Below, piece after piece: positions 19,100 through 28,338 of a stretch of DNA of 64,000 bases. Position 1 is the stretch's first letter. The number at the start of each line of letters is the position of its first letter. Location: contig NZ_JACEHE010000004.1 of NCBI RefSeq assembly GCF_013778455.1, positions 186,001 through 250,000 of the forward strand, read 5' to 3'. Source of the DNA: Streptomyces himalayensis subsp. himalayensis. Its GTDB lineage: Bacteria; Actinomycetota; Actinomycetes; Streptomycetales; Streptomycetaceae. The notes under the pieces are model-generated. The model had not been told where the DNA came from, ran no database searches, and saw only the letters and a list, made by a program, of their open reading frames with translations. The position numbers and the translations under genes are program-made.

Positions 19100-22000
19100 T
19101 CAGGCGGGAGTGGTTGCGGGTTCGGAGTCCAGGAGGCGGGGAGCGAGTGCGGCTGCGACGGTGCACGTGGCCGCGCAGGCGGTGACGGTGGCCCAGGCGA
19201 CGGGGCCCAGCGGGGTGCAGCCGAAGAAGTGGCTGATGCCGGGGGTTTGCACGACGGCGACGAGTGCGGCGGTGGACAGACCCGCGGTGACCAGGACGAG
19301 GGGGCTGTGCCAGTCGGTGATGAGGGTCTGGCCCAGCTGGGTGCCGACCAGTGCGGCCAGGCCCATGGTGCTCGCGCGCCGTTGCAGGCCGGTGAGGCGG
19401 CCGATCTGCCAAGCGGTGGTGGCGCCGAGGGTGGTGGCGGTGCCGCGGACGGCCAGAACATGGACCAGGTCGCGTCCGAGGAGCGAGGAGACCGGGCCAC
19501 CGGTCAAAGGGTCTTCGCCGGGTTTGGGTGCCCGGGCCGGGGCGAGGGCGACAGCGAGGGCGGGCAGCATGTCGGTGAGCAGGTTGACCAGCAGGAGTTG
19601 ACGGGTGCCGAGGGGGGCGCGGCCGGACAGGGCGGTGCCGAGGACGGTGAACGCGACCTCGCCGGCGTTGCCGCCGACGAGGATGGCGACGGCGTCGCGC
19701 ACGCTGTGCCACAGGGTCCGGCCCTCGATGAGGGCCTGGAGGAGGCGGGTGGGGTCCGGGTCGGTGAGGACCAGGTCCGCGGCGGCACGGGCTGAGGTGG
19801 AGCCGTGGGCCGACAAGCCGATGCCGACGTCCGCGAGGCGGATGGCGGCGGCGTCGTTGACGCCGTCGCCGGTCATGGCCACCACGTGTCCGGTGCGTTG
19901 CAGGGCCTGGACGATGCGGACCTTGTGCTCGGGGGAGACGCGGGCGAAGACGGCGGTCTGGGCGATCCGGCGGAGGCGGGCGCGTTCGGACAGGGTGTCC
20001 AGTTCGGCGCCGGTGAGGACGGTGTCGCCATCGGGAATGCCGAGTTCGCGGGCGATGGCGGCCGCGGTGGCGGGGTGATCGCCGGTGATCATGGCAGTAC
20101 GTACCCCGGCTTCCGCCAGGCGTTTGACGGTTTCCGCGGCTCCTGGCCGTACGGGGTCGGCGATGGCGAGGAAACCGAGGAGCGTCAGGTCGTGGGCCAG
20201 GTCGGCGACGTCGTCGCTGGGGTTCGCGGGCGAGGTGGGCCTGGCCTCCGCCACCGCGAGGACGCGGAGTCCGCCCGCGGCCATGCGCTGCACGAGGTGG
20301 TGCGCGGCGCGGCGTCGGGCCGGGTTGAGGGGGACGGCGCTGTCGTTGCCGGGCTCGTGGGGTGTGGAGAGGGTGGCGGTGCAGCGGGCGAGGACTGTTT
20401 CCGGTGCCCCTTTGACCGCGAGGTAGGGGTCTCCTGATTCGGTTCCCAGGCAGGCGGAGTAGCCGCGACTGGCTTCGAAGGGCAGTTCGGTGACGGATCG
20501 CCAGGTGTGGTCGGGTGCGCAGTGAGCGGTTGCGGCGTCGACGACGGCTTGGTCGGTGGCGTGGGGCAGCCTCTGGCCGGCCTTGGGGGTCGGGCAGGCT
20601 CTGGCCGCGGTCTGCAGGAGGTGGCGGCCGGATGCACTGTCCATCCGCAGCTCGTGGTCGGGTGTGGCCAGCCCGGTCACGCTCAGCCTGCCCTGCGTGA
20701 GGGTGCCGGTCTTGTCGAAGCACACGACATCGACACGGCCCAGCGCTTCCAGGACGCGAGCGGAACGGGTCAGGATGCCGTGCCGGGACAGGCGGCGGGC
20801 GGCGGCGGACTGGGCGACGGTCGCGACCAGCGGGAGGCCCTCGGGAACCGCGGCGACGGCGACGGCCACACCCGAGGCGAGCGCTTCGCGTACCGGCACA
20901 CCGCGCAGGAGACCCAGGAGGGTGACCGCGGCTCCGCCGATGCCGACCGCGGGCAGCGCGGTCCTGGTCAGGGCTGCCAGGTGGCTTTCGATGCCGGGTG
21001 GCGTGGTGGCGGTACCGGCCAGGTCGGCGGCGCGGCCGGCTTCGGTCTGCGCTCCGGTGGCCACGACTACGGCGTAGCCGGTCCCGGCCAGCACGGTGCA
21101 TGCCTGATAGACCATGCAGGAGCGCTCGGCCAGCTCTGCGCCGGGGGTGGCCGCCGGGTCCTTGGCGACCGGGACGGACTCGCCGGTCATGGTGGCCTCG
21201 TCGATCTCCAGACGGTCGCTGACCAGCAGCCGGGCGTCCGCCGGGACGATGTCGGAGGGCCGCAGCGCGATGATGTCCCCGACCCGCAGGTCCTGTGCGG
21301 TGGTGGTGTGCACGGGGGCGTTCTGCAGCCCGGTGAAGAACCGGGACTGGTCCGGGTGTCGTGCCGTGGAGGCGACGGGTGTCCAGTGGACCCGTCGGGC
21401 CATCTGCTGCTCGGCGAGGAGCAGACCGTTCAGCGCGCGTTCGGCACGCAATCGCTGCACGCCGCTGACCACGGCGTTGCCGGCCATCACGCCGCCCACC
21501 AGGGCGGAGTCGATGCCGGAACCCACGGCGGCGGAGGCGGCAGCGCCCAGCGCCAGCACGGGGGTGAGCGGGTCGCGCAGTTCCTCGCGTACCGCGGTCA
21601 CCAACTGCGCGGCCCCGCGGGCCGTTGCGGCCAGGCCGGCGGCGTCGGCCATGGTGTGTACGGCTTCAGCCAGGGCGCCCTGCGCCGTACGACCTGATTC
21701 AGCGGACGCCCCAGCCGTCGGCCGACTCGCGGGGCCATCGCTGAGCGCCCCCAGAACGCCGAAGATCTCGTGGGCCTCCAAGGCATGCCAGACGCTACGG
21801 ATACGGGGCGGCGGCAGGGGCTTACGCGCCAGGCGACGGGCCGCCCTGAGACCGCCGATCTGGGCAAGGAACGCGGCGCCGTGAATCGGTGAGGTGGTCA
21901 GGCCGAGCATCGTGCGGCGGGTGCGGGAGGCCGCGATCAGCGCTCCGAGGGTGGATCCGCCCAGGCACAGGCGAGCCGACCTGCTGCTGACCTGGTGGGC

Positions 22001-23854
22001 TTCGTCGAGGGCGGCCAGGACACGCCAGGCCTGCGCCAGGCCCGGGCCACAGATCAGATGCGCCGACCAGCACACACGGCCTGCTTCGCCGTGGCCGGGC
22101 AGCACCGTGACACCGACGTCTGCGGCGGCCAGTGCCTGATCTTCGGCAGACGTGAGCAGCAGGACGACCTGGCCGTCCTTTTGCAGACGCCGCACCTCCT
22201 CGGGGAGCGAGGCGGACATCGGCACGGCCTCGTCGGCCCACGACACCAGTTCGTCCGCACTCACGTGCTCGGTGAGCAACAGACGGCGGCCGGCGGAGCG
22301 GGCCGTTCCGAGCAAGGCGTCAGCCAGCGGGTCGAGTTCACAGCCGACGAGAACCCGGCCTTGGCGTCGCCCGCCGGCGTCGCGTAGATCCAGTGGCAGC
22401 CCCGAGGGGGCGTCAGGTCGCCCGTGCGGTGCGTCGGCGGGGCGCTCCAGCCGCCACTCTTCGCAGATCCAGGGTCCCGGACCGCACAGCTCCTGCAGAG
22501 AGCGGCCTAGCAGAGCCGACTGCCCGGCGCGCCACACGTCGGCGTCGTCCAGCCGGCCGGTGGCGACAGCCGACAGCAGCCGGGGGCGGGGGGCGCACAG
22601 GACGGTCGAGTCGATCAGGACCGTCGAGACCCGGTCCAGCAGCCGTAGGGCGGTCCCGTCCATCGGGACCACGCCGTCGCGTGCCAGGTCCCGGCCCAGC
22701 CGTGCGCTGAACGCCTCCCTGCCCATCCCCGCGGCCTTCGGCACGGTCGCCAGGATCGCCTGCGCGGCCTGCTCGGGGCTGCAGGTCCACGCCAGTACCC
22801 CACCGGATCCCAGCAGCGCCGCAAGCGAGGTCTTGTGCCCGCATGCCTCCACCGGTCCGGCGGGCAGCGGCGCGGGTCGGCGCGCCCGCTCGGGCGCATG
22901 ACGCGGCAGTGCGTCGCCGCCGCCCACCAGCTCGTTCTCCCGCTGACTCCACACGGCCTGCCGGCTGCGGATCTCGGCGAGCTGCCACAGCCGCTGCACC
23001 GCATCCACGGCGAGCGGCGCCATCCCCCGAGTCAGGGAGTGCACTGCCGCGTTGGACACCCCCAGCACCATCTCGGCATGTGCTCGGCCCAGCCGTCCAT
23101 CCAGCAGACGGCGCAGTCGCGGCTGGGTCTCCGCCAACACCACCGGCACCCGCAGAAGGGCCGGTGCGGACCACGGCACCGCCTGGCCGAGCGACGCCAC
23201 CACCAGCCCGAGGCAGTCCGCGGCCAGCGATGCCCCGGCCAGCACCGCCGGTGCCGCGTCGAACGGTGGATGAGGACGATGGCCGGCGAAAGACTCACCA
23301 TCGCTGCCGTGTGCCTTTTCGACCTGCTCCACCAGCTCCACCAGCCGGTCCAGGCCGAAGTCGTCTTCATCCACGTCGACGACCACCTGCCCCAGCACCG
23401 CGTTCACCTCGGCCCAGCGCACACCCTCCACCGCGCACAGCGCCGTCCCCAGCGCACCCACCAGCCGGTCGTGGCGCTCCCCTCGCCCGCTCAGGCCGCG
23501 TACCTCGATGTGCGCCCTGCCCCCACGGGACCACACGCGCCGCCGTGAGCGGTCCTGCCCGGCGTCCGTCAGTACGGCGGATACGTCGGCAAGACCCCGC
23601 GGCAGAGCGCTCAGGGCATCACCCACCGCCTGCCAACTCGAACGGACCACACCGACAGCGCCACCCGCGACCTCTCCCACCACCCTCCATGGCGCCGGTG
23701 GGGAAGCCAGGCCGGGGACAGACGGCAGAACCCCACTCCACGGCAGCACTGGGCACCTCCTGCTTGCTGGCGAGCAACGGTCACAGGGCTGAGCGGCGGC
23801 ACCTTCAGATGTAGAGCCATTCAGAGCCCCCACAAAGGCACCAGAAGGCAACAT
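19100..23854 (-). CDS. ctpI: CtpI-like giant cation-translocating P-type ATPase
   Basis: This 1584-residue membrane pump has two halves. Residues about 110-190 resemble a metal-associated ferredoxin-like fold. Residues 200-720 look like a degenerate P-type ATPase half in which the phosphorylation motif is reduced to IDSTVL (Asp415). Residues 740-1584 are a full catalytic P-type ATPase with TMTGESVPVAKD, the phosphorylated Asp1047 in DKTGTLT, and MTGDGVNDAAAIRLADVGIGL, plus a calcium-type C-terminal membrane domain. Length and layout match mycobacterial CtpI. The transported ion is unknown. The start is uncertain because no strong ribosome binding site precedes ATG 23854. It diverges from a small basic membrane protein. 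Confidence 0.85.
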   Translation of the reverse strand: MLPSGAFVGALNGSTSEGAAAQPCDRCSPASRRCPVLPWSGVLPSVPGLASPPAPWRVVGEVAGGAVGVVRSSWQAVGDALSALPRGLADVSAVLTDAGQDRSRRRVWSRGGRAHIEVRGLSGRGERHDRLVGALGTALCAVEGVRWAEVNAVLGQVVVDVDEDDFGLDRLVELVEQVEKAHGSDGESFAGHRPHPPFDAAPAVLAGASLAADCLGLVVASLGQAVPWSAPALLRVPVVLAETQPRLRRLLDGRLGRAHAEMVLGVSNAAVHSLTRGMAPLAVDAVQRLWQLAEIRSRQAVWSQRENELVGGGDALPRHAPERARRPAPLPAGPVEACGHKTSLAALLGSGGVLAWTCSPEQAAQAILATVPKAAGMGREAFSARLGRDLARDGVVPMDGTALRLLDRVSTVLIDSTVLCAPRPRLLSAVATGRLDDADVWRAGQSALLGRSLQELCGPGPWICEEWRLERPADAPHGRPDAPSGLPLDLRDAGGRRQGRVLVGCELDPLADALLGTARSAGRRLLLTEHVSADELVSWADEAVPMSASLPEEVRRLQKDGQVVLLLTSAEDQALAAADVGVTVLPGHGEAGRVCWSAHLICGPGLAQAWRVLAALDEAHQVSSRSARLCLGGSTLGALIAASRTRRTMLGLTTSPIHGAAFLAQIGGLRAARRLARKPLPPPRIRSVWHALEAHEIFGVLGALSDGPASRPTAGASAESGRTAQGALAEAVHTMADAAGLAATARGAAQLVTAVREELRDPLTPVLALGAAASAAVGSGIDSALVGGVMAGNAVVSGVQRLRAERALNGLLLAEQQMARRVHWTPVASTARHPDQSRFFTGLQNAPVHTTTAQDLRVGDIIALRPSDIVPADARLLVSDRLEIDEATMTGESVPVAKDPAATPGAELAERSCMVYQACTVLAGTGYAVVVATGAQTEAGRAADLAGTATTPPGIESHLAALTRTALPAVGIGGAAVTLLGLLRGVPVREALASGVAVAVAAVPEGLPLVATVAQSAAARRLSRHGILTRSARVLEALGRVDVVCFDKTGTLTQGRLSVTGLATPDHELRMDSASGRHLLQTAARACPTPKAGQRLPHATDQAVVDAATAHCAPDHTWRSVTELPFEASRGYSACLGTESGDPYLAVKGAPETVLARCTATLSTPHEPGNDSAVPLNPARRRAAHHLVQRMAAGGLRVLAVAEARPTSPANPSDDVADLAHDLTLLGFLAIADPVRPGAAETVKRLAEAGVRTAMITGDHPATAAAIARELGIPDGDTVLTGAELDTLSERARLRRIAQTAVFARVSPEHKVRIVQALQRTGHVVAMTGDGVNDAAAIRLADVGIGLSAHGSTSARAAADLVLTDPDPTRLLQALIEGRTLWHSVRDAVAILVGGNAGEVAFTVLGTALSGRAPLGTRQLLLVNLLTDMLPALAVALAPARAPKPGEDPLTGGPVSSLLGRDLVHVLAVRGTATTLGATTAWQIGRLTGLQRRASTMGLAALVGTQLGQTLITDWHSPLVLVTAGLSTAALVAVVQTPGISHFFGCTPLGPVAWATVTACAATCTVAAALAPRLLDSEPATTPA

Positions 23855-23916
23855 AAGCCTCAGGGATTGATAATTGCCAAATCTGTAAGACCGAACAGCG
23901 CATTGGGAGGAAAACC

Positions 23917-24351
23917 GTGAACGCCACCGCTCAGCAAGCCCGCAGTCGGACGGCGAAAACGCCCAGTCGCCCAGCCTCGACGCGCAAGAAGGCAGCGAGT
24001 CCCTCGAACAAGCGCGCCGAGCCGGCAGCGAGTCCCTCCAAGAGGAGTGCCGAGCAGGCAGCGAGTCCCCTGAAAAGGCGCGCTGAGCAGACCCTCACCG
24101 TCAACATCCCCGTGGGGCGCGTCGCCTCCGCGGCTGCAAGAGTCGTCGCGATGCCCGTCACTGCAGCTCAGCGCGTCCTGCCGGCCAAAGGTGGGCTCCC
24201 CGTTTTCCTCGGCCTCGGCGCGCTCGGAGTAGTCGGCTTGCTGGAATGGCCCGTGGCGGCCGGCGTCGGGATCGGCTACGCCATCCTCCGCCACGGAGGG
24301 GCGTTCAGCCCGGCGCCCGGCAGTACGTCGAATGGGTCTGACGGAAAATGA
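23917..24351 (+). CDS. Small basic, repeat-containing membrane-associated protein of unknown function
   Basis: I do not recognise a family. The protein has 144 residues from GTG 23917 (GGGAGGA upstream). The first 60 residues are lysine/arginine/alanine-rich with an imperfect ten-residue repeat (AASPSNKRAEP, AASPSKRSAEQ, AASPLKRRAEQ), reminiscent of histone-like tails. The C-terminal half carries a hydrophobic stretch of about 30 residues (GLPVFLGLGALGVVGLLEWP). It diverges from the CtpI-like ATPase across 62 bases and may be its partner (inference). Confidence 0.72.
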   Translation: MNATAQQARSRTAKTPSRPASTRKKAASPSNKRAEPAASPSKRSAEQAASPLKRRAEQTLTVNIPVGRVASAAARVVAMPVTAAQRVLPAKGGLPVFLGLGALGVVGLLEWPVAAGVGIGYAILRHGGAFSPAPGSTSNGSDGK

Positions 24352-24433
24352 TATGGCGGTGGCGGTGGTGGGAGAGCAACCGGATGCCGATCGCGACCGG
24401 TTGCCGCCCCACCGCCGCAGCGCCTGCCGGGAC

Positions 24434-24453
24434 GGCGGATCGGACAGTCCGCC
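24434..24453 (-). terminator. Possible hairpin after the GAPDH gene
   Basis: GGCGGA and TCCGCC form a 6-bp stem with an 8-base loop right after the stop of the leftward GAPDH gene. It is short and so of low weight. Confidence 0.3.
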
Positions 24454-24457
24454 GCGA

Positions 24458-25903
24458 TCAGACCGCCGGGGCCGGGTAGGTCGGGTACTCCACCCCGGAG
24501 ACGTGCTGGACGACGCGGATGACCTGGCAGGAGTAGCCGAACTCGTTGTCGTACCACAGGTAGAGGATCGCGTTGTCACCCTCGACCTTGGTGGCGCCGG
24601 CATCGACGATGGAGGCGTGGCGCGAGCCGATGAAGTCGCTCGAGACAGCGTCGGGGGCGCTGATGAAGTCGATCTGGCGCTTGAGCGGCGAGGTCAGCGA
24701 CACGTTGCGGAGATAGTCGAGGACGTCCTCGCGGGTGGTCTCGCGCGCGAGCTGCAGGTTCAGGATCGCGATCGAGACGTCCGGCACCGGGACGCGGATC
24801 GAGCTACCGGTGATCTTCGCCTTCAGGTCAGGCAGCGCCTTGGCGACGGCCGAGGCGGCACCGGTCTCGGTGATGACCATGTTGAGCGGCGCGGAGCGGC
24901 CGCGGCGCTCGGACTTGTGGTAATTGTCCAGCAGGTTCTGGTCGTTGGTGAACGAGTGGACGGTCTCCACGTGGCCGCGCAGAACGCCGTACTCGTCCGC
25001 CATCGCCTTCAGCGGCGGGACGATCGCGTTGGTGGTGCAGGACGCGCAGGACAGGATCTGCTCGTCCGGCTTGATCGTGTCGTGGTTGACGCCGTGGACG
25101 ATGTTCGGCACGTCGCCCTTGCCCGGCGCGGTCAGGACGACCTTGTCGATGCCGGGGCGGAGGTGGTTCGACAGGCCCTCGCGGTCGCGCCACTTGCCGG
25201 TGTTGTCGATGAGGATGGCGTCCCTGATGCCGTACGCCGTGTAGTCGACCTCCGTCGGGTCGTTGGCGTAGATCACCTTGATCTCGTTGCCGTTGGCGAG
25301 GATCGTGCTGTTCGCCTCGTCGACGGTGATCGTGCCCTGGAACTGGCCGTGGATGGAGTCGCGGCGCAGCAGCGAGGCGCGCTTCACGATGTCCTGGTCG
25401 CCGCCCCCGCGGACGACGATGGCGCGCAGGCGCAGGCCGTTGCCGGAGCCGGCCTTCTCGATGAGCAGGCGGGCGACGAGCCGGCCGATGCGGCCGAAGC
25501 CGTAGAGGACGACGTCGCGCGGCTCGCGGCGCTCGATCTTGTTGGCGCCCGTGGCGCCGGCGACGGCCTCGGCGGTGAACTCCTGCACGGAGAGACCGCG
25601 GTCGTCTGTCTTGTACGTCGCGGCGAGCATGCCGATGTCGATCTGGGACGGGCCGAGATCGAGCGTGGTGAGAGCCTGCAGGAACGGCAGCGTGTCGGTG
25701 ACGGAGAGTTCCTCGCCGGCGATCTGACGGGCGAATCGGTGGGTCTTGAGGATGCTGACCACCGACTTGTTCACCAAGGAGCGGCTGTGAAGCAGGACCG
25801 TGACGTCCCGCTCCCGGTGCAGCTTCCCGATGATCGGGATCATCGACTCCGCGATCTCTTCGCGGTTCTTCCAGTTGGTGAACGAGTCCTCGTTGGCAGT
25901 CAC
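24458..25903 (-). CDS. gap: Glyceraldehyde-3-phosphate dehydrogenase, long form
   Basis: The protein has 481 residues, against about 335 for the standard enzyme. The Rossmann motif VVLYGFGRIGRLVARLL begins only near residue 127. The catalytic Cys289 lies in LSCASCTTNAIVP, and the C-terminal WYDNEFGYSCQVIR is standard. The N-terminal extension of about 120 residues belongs to a distinct actinobacterial GAPDH type; I recall a similar-length paralogue in S. coelicolor. It converts glyceraldehyde-3-phosphate to 1,3-bisphosphoglycerate. GTG 25903 is the only sensible start, with a weak Shine-Dalgarno. A second, housekeeping GAPDH is expected elsewhere. Confidence 0.92.
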   Translation of the reverse strand: MTANEDSFTNWKNREEIAESMIPIIGKLHRERDVTVLLHSRSLVNKSVVSILKTHRFARQIAGEELSVTDTLPFLQALTTLDLGPSQIDIGMLAATYKTDDRGLSVQEFTAEAVAGATGANKIERREPRDVVLYGFGRIGRLVARLLIEKAGSGNGLRLRAIVVRGGGDQDIVKRASLLRRDSIHGQFQGTITVDEANSTILANGNEIKVIYANDPTEVDYTAYGIRDAILIDNTGKWRDREGLSNHLRPGIDKVVLTAPGKGDVPNIVHGVNHDTIKPDEQILSCASCTTNAIVPPLKAMADEYGVLRGHVETVHSFTNDQNLLDNYHKSERRGRSAPLNMVITETGAASAVAKALPDLKAKITGSSIRVPVPDVSIAILNLQLARETTREDVLDYLRNVSLTSPLKRQIDFISAPDAVSSDFIGSRHASIVDAGATKVEGDNAILYLWYDNEFGYSCQVIRVVQHVSGVEYPTYPAPAV

Positions 25904-26180
25904 AGTTCATCTTTCGAGCTAGGCGGCGCTCATATGCTAACCCCCCCGCCACTTTGATCATTCAACCGGTGCCAGCTGAGCGAGGTGGCCGGTCGGGGCG
26001 TCTGCCGCCGGTACTCGGGCGTGCCGGTCTACCGTGCCGTCTACGCCGTCACCCGCTCTCACCGGGCTGGTCGGCCGGCTCGCCACGCCATTCGGTGACG
26101 ACCGCGGCCACCGTTGCCCGTACCGGACGAGCTCTGCTCGGCTCCGGTTGGGGACCGCGGCGAGGCGGGCGAGGGTGGGT

Positions 26181-26212
26181 GTTCGCCGACGCCCATGTGG
26201 GCGCCGGCGAAC
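26181..26212 (-). terminator. Hairpin terminator of the MauE-like operon
   Basis: GTTCGCCGACGCCCA and TGGGCGCCGGCGAAC pair over 15 bases with one G-U/mismatch position and a 2-base loop, directly downstream of the leftward operon end at 26221. The remainder of the gap 25904-26180 contains no feature I can support. Confidence 0.7.
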
Positions 26213-26220
26213 AACTGCCG

Positions 26221-27264
26221 TCAGCCGGCGAGGGGCAAGGCGGGGCGGACCGCAGGAGAGAGCAGTTCTGCGGCCACCGCCTCGCCGGTGTCCGCGTCGA
26301 CGATGGCGACCCGGACGGCCGGCTCGGCGGTCGTGTCCGTGCTGACCGTCGCGTCCAGCGCGAAGAGCACCGCGACCGGCCGGGCCGCGCCGCCCTCCTC
26401 ACCGCTCTCCTCGTACACGCCGGTGAACTGCAGGATGCGCCAGCCGTCCTCAGCCCAGTGGTCCACCAGCCCCGACCGTACGACGGGTGATGCGGCCTGC
26501 CAGGCGAGAGAACGTTCCAGAAGCTCGACCGTCGCCGCGACCGGAACCGCGGAGCCGCCCGCCGCGGCCGAGTTGAACGGATGGCCGAACAGACGGAGCC
26601 GGAATCGGCGCAGCGGCAGCCGCCACCAGCGGTCCAGGTCCGCGGAGAGCCCCACCAACACCGCCGAGGACAGCAGCAGGAAGCCCAGTGAGACGAACGG
26701 CTGTTCCTGAATCACGGTCCACCAGGGCTGCGCCGCACCGTCCGCCCCCGTACTCCCTTCGGCCATCCAGGCGGCACCCAGAGCACACGCCGCGGACACC
26801 GCCCCGCCTGCCAGCACCGCGGCCGCACGGGCGAAGGTGCGCCAGGTGATCGGGGCGTCATCGCCCGCCGAGCAGCCGCAGGACGACTCGGGCGCGGTCG
26901 CCCGGGCCCGGGCGAGGTAGCCGAGGAAGCCCGCCCCGAGAGCGGCCGCCGCAACCCCCGGTGCTGCCGCGGCCGTCGACCCCACCGACGCGGGGAGGGC
27001 AAGCAGGCCGACTGCGGCGACCAGCTCGGCCGCGCCCACTGTGCGCAGCACCAGCACCGTCCGTTCGCTGCTGCGCAGCATGCGGGCGAGCGCGGTCTTC
27101 GGCGCCTGGCGGACGGTGCCGCGGCCGAAGAGCTTGACCGCGCCGGTCCACCCGAGCAGCCCGGCCAGCACCAACGGGACCAGAGCAGGGACCAGCCCTG
27201 TTGTCAGGCTCGATGTCAGGTCCGATGCCAGGCCTGATGCGAGGCCCGATGTCAGTGACTCCAT
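26221..27264 (-). CDS. MauE/DoxX-like integral membrane protein with C-terminal extension
   Basis: The protein has 347 residues. Residues about 20-165 carry four membrane spans in the pattern of MauE (PLVLAGLLGWTGAVKLFG; LRTVGAAELVAAVGLLALP), including the cysteine pair of that family (SCGCSAGDD, compare CGCFG). In methylotrophs MauE is needed for disulfide-rich methylamine dehydrogenase light chain to mature (established). A fifth hydrophobic segment near 187-207 leads to a C-terminal domain of about 140 residues that I do not recognise. ATG 27264 has GGGGGGAGAG upstream and follows a Tat-exported protein gene by 16 bases. Together with the 16-cysteine protein upstream it suggests an oxidative-folding module (inference). 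Confidence 0.75.
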   Translation of the reverse strand: MESLTSGLASGLASDLTSSLTTGLVPALVPLVLAGLLGWTGAVKLFGRGTVRQAPKTALARMLRSSERTVLVLRTVGAAELVAAVGLLALPASVGSTAAAAPGVAAAALGAGFLGYLARARATAPESSCGCSAGDDAPITWRTFARAAAVLAGGAVSAACALGAAWMAEGSTGADGAAQPWWTVIQEQPFVSLGFLLLSSAVLVGLSADLDRWWRLPLRRFRLRLFGHPFNSAAAGGSAVPVAATVELLERSLAWQAASPVVRSGLVDHWAEDGWRILQFTGVYEESGEEGGAARPVAVLFALDATVSTDTTAEPAVRVAIVDADTGEAVAAELLSPAVRPALPLAG

Positions 27265-27280
27265 CTCTCCCCCCGCCCGC

Positions 27281-27901
27281 TCAGTGCCCGACCGAGATGC
27301 GTACGACGTCGACGGAGTCGTCGGACGGCCGCCACGCGCCCAGGACCTGGGCGTGCTGTCCGATGCGGAGCTTGGACAGGTCGGAGGTGAGGGCCTGACC
27401 GGCGTACGAGGCGTTGGTGGTACCGGGGAAGACGTTGCCGACGATCTCGTGGTGGCCGTGGGAGAGGTGCAGCCGGTTCTTGCCGATGCCGCGGATGGTG
27501 GTGGCCATGTTCACGATGTTCACCCATACCGCGTCGGCGGCGACGGTGCCGTCGGGCATCGGTACGCCACGCGCGTAGAGGCCGTCGCCGGTGTCGATTG
27601 CAGCAGCGGTGGTGGGCTCTCCCTTCCAGATGCTGGTCGCGTTGGTCAGTTGCACGCAGGCGCGGTCGCCGTGGGAGCCCAGGACCTGCAGCACGCTGCC
27701 ATCGATCCGGGTGATCCGCCCTTCCACGAAGGAGGACTTGGCGAACGCCGGGTCGAGGGAAGGCTGGGGTGCGGCGAAGGCGGCGTCGGCGTCGATGCCG
27801 CCGAGCGCTGTCGCGCCGACGATCGTGGCGCCGCCGACGACGGTGCGTGTGAGGAAGCGCCGACGGCCGACGGCGCTGGAGATGCCCTGGTGAGCGGTCA
27901 T
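27281..27901 (-). CDS. Tat-exported protein with a DUF5666-like beta domain
   Basis: The protein has 206 residues. The signal peptide has a twin-arginine motif (GRRRFLTRTVVGG) and ends near the AFA site around residue 43. The mature part (FVEGRITRIDGSVLQVLGSHG...VQLTNATSIWKG) resembles the small beta-barrel repeats of DUF5666-type proteins; no catalytic residues are recognised. ATG 27901 has a GAGGGGG site in the 14-base gap after the cysteine-rich gene. Middle gene of a three-gene operon with the MauE-like protein. Confidence 0.75.
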   Translation of the reverse strand: MTAHQGISSAVGRRRFLTRTVVGGATIVGATALGGIDADAAFAAPQPSLDPAFAKSSFVEGRITRIDGSVLQVLGSHGDRACVQLTNATSIWKGEPTTAAAIDTGDGLYARGVPMPDGTVAADAVWVNIVNMATTIRGIGKNRLHLSHGHHEIVGNVFPGTTNASYAGQALTSDLSKLRIGQHAQVLGAWRPSDDSVDVVRISVGH

Positions 27902-27915
27902 GTCGTGATGCCCCC

Positions 27916-28338
27916 TCACTCGTAGATGTAGACCGGCAGCATGCCGGAGCTGAGGTTGCCGATGGCCGAGAACGCCGCGGGCGTGAGGTCCAGCACGCGG
28001 TTGGTGCGGCAGGCGCCGTTGCAGCAGGTGGCCTCGCCGCACCAGGACTTGGTGCGCGGGCCGCAGTCGGTGATGGTGATGCACACGGTGGCGCCCGAGC
28101 ACTGGTGTCTGACGTTCATCACCGAACCGCAGCCGCGCCGGGGGATGTTCTCGCCGCACAGGTCGGGCCGGGTGATGTCCCAGCACGCCTGGGAGGCGTT
28201 GGGCCAGGCGCCGTGGTACGAGGCGGATCTGCACGTCCCGCAGGCCCCGCCGCCCGCGCTGCTGCACGGACCCCAGGCGTTCCCACAACAGAACCAGCTG
28301 GTCTCACCGGCCCACAGGCTGGTCGTTCCGCAAGCCAT
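27916..28338 (-). CDS. 16-cysteine protein with a double-psi-beta-barrel (barwin/expansin-like) C-terminus
   Basis: The protein has 140 residues with 16 Cys, several in pairs (FCCG, TCCNG). The C-terminal part (GCGSVMNVRH...CITITDCGP...VLDLTPAAFSAIGNL) follows the pattern of barwin/expansin/RlpA double-psi beta barrels, including the DLTPAAF signature. No N-terminal signal peptide is visible from ATG 28338, chosen for AAGGG 8 bases upstream; the frame extends to 28383 without creating one. Such cysteine density needs an oxidising compartment, so export by hitch-hiking on the Tat substrate encoded next is conceivable (inference). First gene of the operon with the Tat protein and MauE-like protein. 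Confidence 0.7.
   Translation of the reverse strand: MACGTTSLWAGETSWFCCGNAWGPCSSAGGGACGTCRSASYHGAWPNASQACWDITRPDLCGENIPRRGCGSVMNVRHQCSGATVCITITDCGPRTKSWCGEATCCNGACRTNRVLDLTPAAFSAIGNLSSGMLPVYIYE

Noticed and set aside
26034..26220. Rightward small frame between the GAPDH and MauE-like genes
   Set aside because: It overlaps the strong terminator of the MauE-like operon and shows no domain or ribosome site.
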